A stretch of DNA of 64,000 nucleotides from Dioscorea cayenensis subsp. rotundata (lineage: Eukaryota > Streptophyta > Magnoliopsida > Dioscoreales > Dioscoreaceae): NCBI RefSeq assembly GCF_009730915.1, contig NC_052475.1, forward strand, positions 24,055,016 to 24,119,015. The letters are read 5' to 3'. Below, one piece after another: positions 1 to 12,040 of the stretch; the first letter of the stretch is position 1; every line of letters starts with the position of its first letter. The notes under the pieces were generated by a model. That model did not search any database. It was given only the letters and a program-made list of their open reading frames with translations, and was not told the origin of the DNA. A program made the translations under genes and the position numbers.

Positions 1-65
1 TTTACTATTTTCTAACAACAAGTGTTTATGGTCAATTACATTAATCTAAAATTTGTTTAATGCAG

Positions 66-1999
66 GTGTTTAAAAATTGCCATGCTCACAATAGTGGTTC
101 AGATTCCTTTGAACTTTCTCTTATCACTTGCAAGTGCATTGGCGCATATGCCAGGAACAAGAAAAATCAAAATCAGGTTTTTCTACAATCCAATTATTGG
201 ATACCTAACAGACTTAATTTTTGTAACAGTGTAAAATTCAATTGCATTCAGTATTTCTTTAGTGGAATATTTAGTAACTGAACTACCCTTTTATTCAGAT
301 ATGCTGGTTGTTCCAAAAGGTCAGATCAACTGATGATAGGGGATTCCAACGTTTCCTTGATAGCGTACAATATAAAAGTAGTGGAATATTACGTTACGAA
401 CGAGTCTTTGGAGAAGGCTTTGTGAGCACTGGAGGAATTGGTATATATTTATACATCTTTTGTTCATTAAAGCGGTTTTACTATTAATCTATATGATACA
501 AATAGTTAATGCATCCGTCTTTTTGAAACTGAGGTCCACCCTGTTTCTGCAACCAGCACTGAAGGAATTCTTCTGGTAAATTGATACAATAGTAAAGCAC
601 TAATATTTAGAATTGTCAATGGGAACATGCTTATGATATTGCCTATGCATTTATGAGATTTTAGCAACTTTCAGTTTACAACAATTTTTTTTGTCGAGGC
701 TACAAATGTCGGACCATTTATCATTTAATTCCATTAATCCATAATGACTATATGGAAGATATTAAAGTTGCTGACTTTGCACATCTCTCCATCACAGGAA
801 GTTCTACTTTTTGTTTTTCTTTATCTCTTCTCTTCTTCCATAACTACACTGAATCCTGAGTGATTATAATCAGAAACTACGAAGGAATTTGTGTCAAAGC
901 TGGAACTCAAACCTGGTCAGAAAGTCCTTGATGTTGGTTGTGGCATTGGTGGAGGTGATTTCTACATGGCAGAAAAGTTTGATGTTGATGTGATTGCCAT
1001 TGATCTCTCTGTAAACATGATTTCATTTGCCCTTGAACGAGCCATTGGCCTCAAATGCTCAGTGGAATTTGAGGTTGCTGACTGCACAAAGAAAACATAT
1101 CCAGATAATACATTTGACGTGATCTACAGCCGTGACACTATTCTTCACATACAAGTATGCATTCATTTGTGGTTCCATGTTAGTAAACTAAATACTGCTA
1201 AACATTCTGTTACATTAACCTCGTATCAATGGATGACGTTTCAGGACAAGCCATCTTTGTTTAAGGAGTTCTTCAGGTGGCTGAAGCCAGGGGGGAAGGT
1301 TCTCATAAGTGACTACTGCAAGAACCCTGGAACACCATCTGAGGAATTCAAAGAATACATCAAACAAAGAGGATATGATCTGCATGATGTTGGAACTTAC
1401 GGAAAGGTATCATATCAGTTAATATCATTAATAGTCCCTTAGATTATTCATATTGTCAATCCCGGTAGAACTGTCTGGTACAAATAGCATTACTTTTCCC
1501 ACTATTTGCATCTCTCTTGGCACTGATACAGTGATACTCCTCTTTTAACAAAGATAAATTCCCTTTTTTTTTTCCCCTTTGTTTCAGATGCTCAAGGATG
1601 CTGGTTTTCATGAGGTTGTTGCCGAAGACCGAACAGATCAGGTTCTAATCTATGATATATATCTCTGCATTTGAAGGCATTGTATTCTCTGTGACTTCAT
1701 CACAGTAAAGCTCATATGTTCATAATTTCTGTTATAGTTTATTGAAGTTCTTCAGAGGGAGTTGGATGCTGTTGAGAAGGAAAAGGATGAATTTATTTGT
1801 GATTTCTCAAAGGTGTGAATCCCACTTTGCAAAATCCTGCAGTTCTCTCCCTCCCTCCCCCCTTTGCACTATATAAATAATGTTTCTTGCTCTAATACAG
1901 GAAGATTATGATGATATTGTTGATGGATGGCGAGCAAAGTTGAAGAGAAGCTCAAAAGGTGAACAGAGGTGGGGCTTGTTCATTGCTAAAAAGAAATGA
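66..1999 (+). CDS. PEAMT: Phosphoethanolamine N-methyltransferase, 3' two thirds (5' end outside window)
   Basis: Methylates phosphoethanolamine to phosphocholine with SAM in the cytosol, feeding phosphatidylcholine and choline synthesis. Seven exons read in one frame with GT-AG introns: 66-176, 299-440, 874-1154, 1245-1406, 1588-1641, 1738-1812, 1901-1999, giving 307 residues and a stop at 1997-1999. The usual protein is about 490 residues with two tandem methyltransferase domains, so the N-terminal domain lies left of the window. Visible: the inter-domain linker ([16 protein letters not shown], then ICWLFQKV), and the second SAM-binding domain with motif [12 protein letters not shown], followed by the acidic post-I region and the [12 protein letters not shown] strand. 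The protein ends GLFIAKKK. No frame lesion is seen. An AATAAA at 2041-2046 is a possible poly(A) signal. Plant PEAMT transcripts are often controlled by a 5' uORF, which would lie outside the window. Confidence 0.93.
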
Positions 2000-3056
2000 A
2001 CTTTAAGAAGCAATGGACATATTTAATAATGATATTGTCTAATAAAATTGTATTTGCTTAGCTATGTTTATGGTACTATTAATTTGCAGTTCACTGTATC
2101 TCGGAAATGCTGTTAAACTATATGCTTTACTTTTTGAATAATAAACTTATAATAAAGTTGGCTAGCATCAGCCAACATGGTTGGCTAAGTGCACCGTTTC
2201 TTGGTGGGTTCTTATGTAGGATGAGAAGTAATATTGTTTGCAAACTTTGTGAAACGAAGTCCCAAAAGGATTTTCTCGGTTTCACTCAATGTGTTTGTTT
2301 AGGGTATATGTGAAGTTGAAGCATGGTAGTGACTGTGTTTGATGTTTGTTTGGTTGGAAATGATTTTTAGGTAATAAATTCACACAAGCATGGTTTTTTG
2401 TGTGTTATTTTTTTTTTTCAGGGACTTTTGTGTGTTATTGCTTTGTGTGCTATTCATTTTTAGTGAAGTTGTTGTATCTCTCTTTTTTTTATATACATAT
2501 TACTTTTATATATTTTATTTTATTTTATTTAATTTATATGGTTTATCCACTGTTTAAAAAAATTAATTTTATGATATTATTTTTTAAATAAGTAAATCAT
2601 TTAATAATTAATTAAAAACCATAGGATAAATCACACAATCTTCACAACTCAAAGCGTCCTGCAATTATCTTAAAAAAAATAAATTAAAATAAATTAAATT
2701 AAATGAAAATCTAAATAATAAGGTACAAAAACATCATTCCACGTTATAAATAAAGAACAATATAATTACAATTAAACTAATTTGCATTATCTCAGATTTT
2801 TTTCAAAATAAATACCAAGTAAATTATATAAATACAAACTCCATATAATTGGTAAATATATTGAATTTCCAAATGATACAGGTGTACACATGTAAGAATC
2901 CCAAACATAAAAGGCTAAAAGCCATAACTTGTGGCCACAAATCCAAAACCATATAAAATCAAGCGATCATGAAATCCAAATTCCGGCAAACAAATAAACC
3001 ATAAACCGCCACAAAAACCCCCCGACAAGACCAGACCAGACCAGAGCTCACTTCTA
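2000..3056. other. Intergenic spacer with a LINE-tail-like sequence
   Basis: AT-rich sequence between the end of PEAMT and the next gene. At 2536-2562 a TATGGTTTATCCACTG stretch followed by an A-run resembles the 3' end of the LINE at 11.7 kb. The last 150 bases before the ATG at 3057 are more GC-rich and are probably 5' leader. No gene is seen. Confidence 0.5.
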
Positions 3057-5286
3057 ATGGCTGCCCTACTCCACACCACCACCGCATCCCCCTTCTTCCA
3101 TTCTCGCAGCACTCGCCCCTTCTTCTCGCCATCCCATCCTCCTTCCAATCTCTCATTTCGTTCCTCAATCCCCAATTGTTCCTCTCCTTCCATTTCCCCA
3201 GTGATTTCTCAGCGTTCCCACCCAATCAGGCTCACTTATCTTGAGGTGATTTCTCCCTTTCAATTTTCATTCTTTCTTTGTGTTTATCATCGAAAGGGTT
3301 GGTATTTCTACAGGGGAATAGTTGGTTGTGGGATATGGCTGGGTTGAATCTTCTGGTTGATCCTATCCTGGTGGGAAACTTGGATTTTGGTTTTCCATGG
3401 CTCTATGATGCTGCAAAGAAGTTTGTCAAGAATTTCAAAGTGAGTGATGTGTGTGTTTTGGAGATGAGTACGGGTTTTGTCGATTATTGGACTGATTTGG
3501 TGTTTTTAATTTGTAGCTGGATGATCTCCCTGAACTGGATTGCTTGTTGATAACTCAAAGCCTTGATGATCACTGCCATGTAAAAACACTGAAGCCGCTT
3601 TCCAAGATGTGTCCTCATTTGCAGGTTGTGGCCACTCCTAATGCTGAACCCATCTTGGGGTCACTCTTTAGCAATGTGAGTTTTACCATTACTGGTTTTA
3701 ATATTTTGATGAATCATAAAGATGTTGCTAAACTTTGATGTCAATTTGATTTTATAATGGTATTCTTTAGATTTCTGGATTATGTTTTGTTGAATCTTGT
3801 GTATGATTTTATTAGGCAAAATTAAATTCTCTATTGTTTGAACAAACTAAACAGGATTCGTTTGAATTAGGACCTCCATTGTTTATTGAATTCTAATTAT
3901 GAGAGTAGTTTGTTCTTAACAGGTTACTTATCTAGAGCCTGGTCAAAACTTTGAGATTGGTGGAAGAAATGGCGGCAAGGTTGATATAATTGCTACTGCA
4001 GGTCCAATACTCGGGCCTCCTTGGCAACGGCCAGAGAATGGGTAATTTTTTTTTTTCAACTGAGCTTATTTATTTCTTTAAACTTTAAGAAAGAGAGCTG
4101 ATCCTTTAGTTTTGTGATAGGTACATTGTCTCATGTGGACCGAGAGACTTATCCCTTTACTATGAACCGCATTGTGTATATAACCAGTCATTTTTACAGA
4201 AATACAAGGCAGATATAATCATCACTCCGGTTATAAAGCAATTGTTACCGGCATTTACTTTAGTGTCTGGACAAGAAGATGCAGTTCAGCTTGCCAAGTT
4301 GCTGCAAGCCAAGTATGATTCTATGAGTTTAATTATTTTCCTCTATACTATTCTTTCCTTTGATCTCCATGATCATGCCTTCCTTCCAGATATATAGTTC
4401 CAATGAAGAATGGGGACCTAGATGCAAAAGGGTTTCTCTCTACCATTTTATTTGCGGAGGGTACAATAGATTCATTCAAGGTTAGATCACTTTTCTTTTT
4501 TTTTTGTCTACATGAAGGTTGAAGCTACACGTTACTGAGTTGCTGAAACCATCACTTGTCTAAGTGTACTCTATAGATAAACTCACACAAAATCCAGAAA
4601 TATAAGAGTAAGATGTAGAAACAAATGAAATTGATGGATCGTTTTTTTCTCCTTTCACTATTTGTCTATTATGTTTTGTTCTCTTGTCCTCTATTTTATC
4701 TCAATCCAGTCACACCCTAATGTCTTCTATTTGCACACTCTTTGAAGTTGCCCATGAATGAAAGTCTTGAAACTCGTTTGGAACACAATGCTAATAATAT
4801 CTGATTTATTATCCAGTAGACTCATTTTAGTATTGAGAACCATGATTCCCAACTTTTAACCTATGTATGAGTATCACCTTTATCATTTCTTTAAACTTAC
4901 GACCTTAAAATATTATAAATGATTCATGGATCCCTTCCAAACTCTTGCACACATTTCCCTGTAAACTAAAAATTTATGTTACTGATGGGAGAACAGAGAA
5001 ACATTTATTTTTATAATAACATTCAGACTAGTTCTTGCTTCTTAACGGTTTCAAGTTTCAATGTCTTGGACATGCTTTTGTAACAACCTAGCTCCACTCT
5101 GTTGGTTTGATAGACCTTATATTAAGCTCTATAAATTGATAATATCTGATTTCTGAAGCAAGGATTTCATATCAGTTAAACATAATTGTACAGGAACTTT
5201 TGTCCAGAGAGTTGCCTGAAGCATGCGTGTTGGAGCCCACACCTGGTGTGCCGTTTGAAATTTCACTTGCACCAAGTGTCAAATAG
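3057..5286 (+). CDS. Metallo-beta-lactamase-fold (MBL superfamily) protein, probably plastid-targeted
   Basis: Seven exons join in frame: 3057-3245, 3314-3439, 3517-3675, 3923-4041, 4121-4312, 4390-4480, 5194-5286, giving 322 residues. The first 50 residues are rich in Ser, Pro, Arg and His and poor in acidic residues, like a chloroplast transit peptide. The body has the MBL-fold order: GNSWLWDMAG, then LLVDPILVGNLDFG, then LLITQSLDDHCHVKTLKPL, then the VTYLEPGQNFEIGG and YIVSCGPRD strands. The expected metal motif HxHxDH is degenerate here: the aligned stretch reads TQSLDDHCH, keeping the Asp-His but not the first two His. Plants have a conserved protein of this type annotated only as metallo-hydrolase/oxidoreductase superfamily, and from memory the same degenerate motif occurs there. 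The substrate is unknown. The last intron (about 710 bases) is the longest. Confidence 0.88.
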
Positions 5287-5950
5287 TGTGACATTCATAA
5301 AGTCTAGATGGTAATCCTCTGATATATACCTTACTTTTGCATGAGTTGTGATTCTGATGAAAATTTGTTTATCACTCTGATGCTCTGATTGTGTTATCCT
5401 TGTATATGTCTATAATGTATAGGAGAAACAGCATCAGTCTCAATATGACTTTCAATAGGTTCTAATGATAATACACAATTTGTTTCTCAATCAAATATCT
5501 GCATGGAGTTATTCATTGTGAAATGTTTGTTTAGTTTGCCATTGAATTAATAATATGTCCTGTTGGAATGAAGACATTTTCGGGGTATGAAATTACCTGC
5601 AGTTGGATTAGGAATATTGGAGTAATAAAAGAAAGGGACATGCACAAACTGCACTTGGCCACGAGTTTCAACTACTGAGATGGAAAACAAATAGCTAACG
5701 GATGTTATACAATTGCCATCCAATTTCTGAAGAAATCTCATATAAGCACGGAAGGAAAACAAACATATTAATGCCACAAACAAAATATTATGTGCACTTT
5801 CTCCTCCTTTTTTTTTCATCCTTGACTCCTGCAGTATGTACAAACTCTATAATGTGTCTCTCCAAATGATATTGCACCGTAACATTTATTTAGCTTCTAG
5901 CAATAAAGTATTCTCAAGCGCTGCGTACATCATAAATGCAGCATAGCTTC

Positions 5951-7779
5951 TCATATCTGAAAGTATAGTTCACTGCTTTCTATTGTTTGTGGTTCATATG
6001 GCAAAGCATCCACTATAATCTTGCTCTCTAGAACTGGCAAACTATCAGCACTGGGAATCTTCTCATGATAAACAGTCTCATTATCGTATTCCAGTTTCTT
6101 GAGCTTTTTGTCTGCATCACTGATCTCTTGGCTTATAACTCTGCACCATGAATTACTGTTAGAATTCCTTACTTTCTTTGCTTTGGCCACTGCATGACGA
6201 AGAACAGCAACTGCAGTGCCATGACTTTCATGTTGCAGGTGCTCAGCTAAATACCTTCGGCTTCTCAGTTCATGCAGTGTAATGTTGATGGGTAATAATT
6301 CCTGTTTAATAGATATATTTTTGGATATTTTGCTTGTCAGTGAAGGTGCATGATCAGAAGAACGTTAAAAATAACGCCTAAAAGTTCTGGAGGATTCTAC
6401 TAAAGGTGTTCAAGTTCTGCTAAAAATGCAGAAAAAAAAAGACATTAGAATAAGGAACAAATTAAATCAATGAATTTTTGCTTAAGTAGAACTGAAGACA
6501 TTAGACTAAGGAATAAATATAGATGAATTTATGGATGACTGATTAAATGGCAGAAATATTATGACTTTCCACCTGAAGGGGTGTGTCTGTGGTGTAACTT
6601 CAGATTGAAATTCATACCTTAAACTTTGCTGAGACATCATTGCCCTCTTCTTCTGATAATGCTAGAACTGAATTTGCTTCATGAAGTATAAAATTGACCC
6701 CAAGGTGCAGCTTTGATAACAGGCTTGGAGAGTTTCCCTTTTCTTCAGCTCTTTTTACAGTAGCAGCCTGTTCCGAAATTACAGTTATCGGTTTATTTGG
6801 ATTGAACTAAGAACTTCAGTCAGAAATAAACCGAATAATTTTCTAATTAAATGAGCTGTAATTTCAGTTATAGTTACAAGACGAGAAGAGGACATTGATA
6901 ACCTGAGCATCTGCCAAGCATATCAAGCTCATAACAGTGGACAATGATGAGGTAACTTCCGGCGGCCTATCTTTCGCCAAATGAACTTGCAATGGTGGGA
7001 GGATCACCTCAGCAAGATACCTATAAACCCCTGCAGCTTTCCTAAAAAGAGTGGAGGTTTCCTTCAAGTCTGCAGTAAAAGAGTGTGAATTAGAGAAGCA
7101 CAGATTTAAACATCTGGAACTGAAAAAAGACGTATATCCAACCTGTCAATAAAGTTTCAAAAGCCCTCTCTCTGAGTGTGGCACCATAAAGGAACAGACT
7201 CATTCCAAGCTCAAACCGAAGATTATCAATAGAGTAGAACTTCGGACTGCCAATTCTCATTATACAAGAAGCACTTAGAGGACTTGACCATCTGATCTTG
7301 AAGTCAGTTACCCTTTTCTGCAACTTCAGTGTCTTTGTTTTAACTGATTCAGTGTAAAATACCAAGTTGATCAGAAGAGGCAGGTAACGTTCCAGTTTCT
7401 GCAGATCCTGAACATCAGAAAAAAAAAAAAAGAAGAATTCATTCACATTACTCTGAACAATATTCAAAACAAGTTGATCACTACCTGCTCATATGGACAA
7501 CTTGAGCCTCCGGACATTTCTCTTGCAATAGCTTCTGTGATGTTACTGTTCTGATTGATAGATTGTTCGATAACCCGCCTTCTCGAGCTCAACTCTTTCA
7601 GTCTCTCCAGTGTTTTGGCATCACAAGCATAGAACACCTCCTCGAACACAAGCTGTCAAGAATTATTTACAGTTGAGAGTTAAATCTTTGATCTTTGCTG
7701 CTGTAATGCATTGAAGATAAGAGTAGGAACTCACCTTCTTTGTTCTCATTTTCGCCGCATCTCTGAATCCCACCAACAT
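5951..7779 (-). CDS. BRO1-like-domain protein
   Basis: Six exons on the minus strand: 7779-7735, 7652-7485, 7407-7143, 7069-6903, 6767-6618, 6301-5951, with phases that match and give 381 residues. Start chosen at 7779 (MLVGFRDAAKMRTKK), which agrees with the usual N-terminus of this plant family. Family-typical segments: VFEEVFYACDAKTLERLKEL, ITEAIAREMSGG, LQKLERYLPLL, FELGMSLFLYGATLRERAFE, and AAGVYRYLAEVILPPL. The BRO1 fold is a boomerang-shaped helical domain; in Alix/Bro1 proteins it binds ESCRT-III subunits at endosomes. The plant members of this short class are annotated as endosomal-targeting BRO1-like domain proteins, and their precise role is not known. The C-terminal 40 residues are acidic. 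The gene is convergent with the MBL gene, with about 660 bases between the two stops. Confidence 0.85.
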
Positions 7780-7858
7780 ATCTGAAGAACCAAGATATAC
7801 AGCTCAGGTCTTCCTGCAACTTTTGCTGCTAATTTTAAGAAACAGTGATTAGTTGGGA

Positions 7859-7881
7859 TATATATATATATATATATATAT
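7859..7881. repeat. (TA)n microsatellite
   Basis: About 23 bases of alternating T and A, just upstream of the first coding exon of the BRO1-like gene. Confidence 0.9.
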
Positions 7882-7899
7882 GAATAAGAAGACTAGAAA

Positions 7900-8564
7900 T
7901 AAATTATTGGCTAGAATAAGAGCATCCCATGTCTATGCAAACACAGCTTCCCGGATGTTCATGAGTGGAATTTTTTGGAAGTTGCTTTGGAATATCATTT
8001 GGATCAAATAACGGCTTTGTGTATGAAAGCATTTTATCGACAGATATTAACAAAAACTTAAACTTGATACACAACATTAAAACTATCAAGTTTGACATCA
8101 TAATTTTAATCAGACAAATTTAGATATGATAAGATTAACGAGGCAAATAAAAACGTCTGGATTTGATTAATCATGTAAGTAGAATATATTCAATAAACAC
8201 ACAATGAAGGATTAATAGATCAAGGTCTTTCTTTTTCATTTTCTGCTATTATATTTTCTTTAAAGGTTCCATATAATGTTTTATTGAATCTTAGACTTAG
8301 TTATAAGGAGTTTGGTTCTTTTTTAGGTTAATTGGGCCCTTAAAAAAGGAATTATGTTTTCAAATACTTAAGTTTTGACACAATGTACATAATCAATGGG
8401 CATTGTTATATTTGTCAACCCTTTTATCACTTGGAATTTGTGAGGCACTTTCTCATTCAATAATTTAGCAATTGAGGACTCGTTCTAAATTTGGCTAAAA
8501 TAGAGAATTGAAGAATATTATTGCTTTCTTAATTATCATATAAACTGAGTTGGCTTTGATTCTA
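7900..8564. other. Intergenic, no gene seen
   Basis: AT-rich sequence upstream of the BRO1-like gene. It should include the promoter of that gene. Only short unsupported open frames are present. Confidence 0.5.
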
Positions 8565-9470
8565 GGGCCTTGTTTGGATTAGCTTAATAAAAAAGTGCTT
8601 TTTTTAAGTTTGGTAGAAGGACTTTTAAAAAAAGTGCTTATGAGAGTAAGTTAAGTGCTTTTTTATATTTTATGTTTGAATATGTTAATGTAGAAGCACT
8701 TTTATATATGTAAAGTTGTTTGGATATGCATTCTTGAAAGGACTTTTTTCAATGTCAAATTACTAAAATGGGCATTCATTAGTTTATTATAATAACACTA
8801 ATTTTAATACTAATATACTAACATACTAATATTAATACAAATATAATAATAATATTAATATGAATACAAATACTAATTAATATACTAATTATAATATATG
8901 AATACTAATATACTAATACAAATACAAATATACTAACATACTAATATTAATACTAATATACTAATAATAATATTAATATACTAATAATTATAATAATACT
9001 AATATACTAATATATTAATAGTACTAATATGAATACAAATACTAATATACTAATAATAATACTATTACTAATACAAATATACTAATATACTAGTACTAAT
9101 ACTAATATACTAACATACTAATACTAATATATTAATGTACTAATTCTAACACTAATACTAATATACTATGATTATAATTATAATTATAATCATAATTATT
9201 ATTATTGAAAAAACAAAAATTATAAAAGCATAGTCATTTCTTTATTTGATAAGGGTAACATAGTAATTTAATAACTCCAAAATAGCTTCTAAGAAGTGCT
9301 TTTTCCAAAAGCACCACAAGACTAGCTTCTCAAAAAAGCTGTTTTTCAGCTTTTTTATCAGCTTCTGCTTCTGCAGAAAAGCTAATACAAACATGATTTT
9401 TTGAGCTCAGAAGTGCTTAACTTATAAAAAAGCACTTCTTGGCTTTTTAAAAGCCAATCCAAACACCCCC
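8565..9470. mobile_element. Non-autonomous TIR element (MITE-like) with ACTAATA-rich interior
   Basis: The left end GGGCCTTGTTTGGATTAGCT matches the reverse complement of the right end, GGGGGTGTTTGGATTGGCTT, over about 20 bases with few mismatches. Inner inverted stretches follow (left AAAAAAGTGCTTTTT, right AAAAAAGCACTTCTTGGC), so the terminal 150 bases on each side could fold back. The interior (about 8780-9190) is a degenerate expansion of ACTAATA/ATTAATA units with no coding capacity. Flanking bases are CTA on the left and TAA on the right, so a TA or TWA target duplication is possible but not clear. The superfamily is uncertain (PIF/Harbinger-like or hAT-like). Confidence 0.72.
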
Positions 9471-11158
9471 TAAATGTAAGACTTTGGTTTTGTTTATCAA
9501 CCAATAACATTGTCAAAGCTTCTTTTTTTTCAAAGGTGATTTTTAGGAGAGATTAAGTAGTTAGTAATTATGATTATATTCGAATAGGTTAATTTCACTG
9601 TTGATTGAGCTTATGAAAAATTATGTATTATTTTTATATTGAAAATAATTTTGGGAGGATACTTTCTCTTACCTCAGGGCGTATGTAGTTTATGTGTTAT
9701 TCTTTTTTGTTTCCATTCCTAATCGATTTGTGTCTTTATGAAATGTTTATTTGACTGTGATTTTGCTATTGTGCTTTATTTTTTTAATAAAATTATGATT
9801 TATTTTTTTAAAAAAAATTATTCAACTTAATGATTTAACCAATATGGTGAATCACACACCCTTGATGCCTTTATTTGTTTATTTATAATAAGAACCAATG
9901 CTATATGGCATGATATGAACTTTCCTCACTTTCTAATTAGATTAGTGAATGAAAGTCATGCCATGTATTAGAAATTGAGGAGAGTGTGTGTGTTTTTTTT
10001 TTAATTTAAAGAAATGTGAACAAGTCACCTATTAGAAACAAACATAAACATAGTATTAGTACTTCAATACATCTGTATTTTCAGTCTGTGTGAGCTAAAG
10101 TTTAAAGCTGCCTCCTCAACACTCAATAGGGACACAAGCACTTTATGTAGAAAGCCAAGTGCCAATAAAACAAGAGGCCGTCAATTTTTTTTTACATATA
10201 TATATATATTTATACATACATTTTTTTTAATATTTATGCAACAATGTTTTTTGCACGCATATATGCATACATACATTCTGTTTTTTTATTATTATTTATG
10301 CAACTAGAATGTGATTTTCATATGTTTTCTTTTCCTTACATTTTTTTATTATTATTTTTTGTTGTAAAACTAAACTATTTACTAAATTAAACCTGAGTTT
10401 ATCCAACACTGGTACCGGTTCGGCAGAGAAATAGCTCTGGTTCGTCTACTTTGTCATATTAACCTGCCAATTTCGGAGAATTAGATTGCTTTCACTTTTA
10501 ATGCAAAACACTTTTCATGTAGAGTTTATTTTTCATCTCTTCAATCATGTGAAAATATCCTTCACCAATTAATATTTGGACATTGAAAAATCAGTGAAGT
10601 GAAATGTTGTTGTAGCATACAACCTCTATGTTTCACATTATATATTTTTCCTTCTTGTGCGACTTTTAGCCGGTTGATCATCTTCTTCTTACACAGTTAC
10701 ACGGGTGCTCGCTCACAAGATTTGGAGTTGTTTTATTTCAAATTTGGTCTTTCGCTATTTCTTAAATCTCATGTCAATTGAAGAATTGCAGTGCACTTCT
10801 TCTGAATATATATATCTAACACCCTAACTTGACCCAGCATATATATATGAATAGAGATGATCTTTAATAGTGATCATTTTTAATGGTTCTATATATTCTG
10901 CTCTTCCTCATCTATTTCTATACTTAATTGTCCGAACTAATTCATATACCTTCCAGGATTTGACTTATGAATTTCATTTATATATCCGGCATGTTTAAGG
11001 GTAACAACTATATTTTTAATAACATTTTTGGATGATTTATCTATTTATTTATTTATTTATTTTAAATTCAACAAAAACTATAGCAGTTAGTATATTGTTA
11101 AAAAAACTTATCATATTCTATTTTAATGGATAGATAATCTTACCATAGACTCAGTTTC
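9471..11158. other. Intergenic, AT-rich; possible LINE-tail remnant at 9.68-9.83 kb
   Basis: No gene is supported. Around 9680-9830 the sequence has the T-rich 3'-UTR style and the TTATGATTTATTTTTTTAAA end seen at other LINE tails in the window, but diverged. The rest is simple AT-rich spacer with short TA and TATT runs. Confidence 0.4.
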
Positions 11159-11710
11159 GTGGTATGGTTACAACTAAATCAAGATGTGGATCATCCTCAA
11201 CCATTAGATTGTCTCAATTTAATAACTTTTAGAATAAAAAATAATATCTTGTCTAGGGCCTTAATTTGGAATGTTTGGCTTGAATGTAACAGGAGAATCT
11301 TTGATGATTGTTTTGATGATTGTTTATCTGTGATTATTAAAGTTTCTCATTTGTTTATGTTTTGGGTTTCCGCAGTTCCTGAGCAGAAAAGACAAAGGCT
11401 TGAGGAGGCTTCGCATTCAGTCAAGAGGAGCCTGGAGTTTGCTGAGCCCAGGAGGGGAGAGTCAAGCAGCCCCTGATCACCTTGGGTAGTTCCTAGTGGT
11501 TTCTTCCCCGCTAGGTTGCGTTTTTATCTTTCTGTTCCTTTCCACATCTAGTGGATCTGGTTTTCGGTCTGTGTGTTGTTCTTTGGTACTGGTCGACCTC
11601 TCTGGCTGTGTTGCTTTATGTTCTTGTAAACTTCCTTGTCAAGCCATGTTGTGTTTTTCTTTTTAATAAATTGTGGTTTATCCACTTTTTTAAAAAAAAA
11701 ATAAAATAAA
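11159..11710 (+). mobile_element. LINE (L1-type) 3'-end fragment
   Basis: The open frame at 11159-11476 ends the reverse-transcriptase ORF: it contains ILSRALIWNVWLECNRRIFD, the typical C-terminal zf-RVT segment of plant L1-type elements, then a short basic tail. A 3' UTR of about 200 bases follows and ends with GTGGTTTATCCAC (11673-11685), a T-run and an A-run. There is no upstream RT domain, so the copy is 5'-truncated; the exact 5' junction was not found. The GTGG...CCAC end can form a small stem-loop. Confidence 0.75.
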
Positions 11711-12040
11711 TAATAATATATTAAAAGTAATTACCAACCTATTCCTATATTAATAACAAATAAATAATAAAATTTATAAATTCATGTTAAAGAATGAGCC
11801 AAGTCTTGTTTCACGGAATCCACTAGATTGTTTTTTCATTTTTTAACGAATACATTCAAATCAAACCCAGTAGCAGCCATCGGAGTAACAATAGGTCCTT
11901 AAATTGATTATGTAGTCATCACATTTTTTCCCCCTAGTCATTAAAATTAACTTAAAATATATTCGTCATATAAATCATTTGGCCTTTTAATCAAGGATTA
12001 ATATGCTAACCACGTCACTTAATCCCTGGCTAAACACTAA
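11711..12040. other. Intergenic, no gene seen
   Basis: AT-rich spacer between the LINE tail and the 3' end of the glycosyltransferase gene. Probably contains the UGT 3' UTR. Confidence 0.4.
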
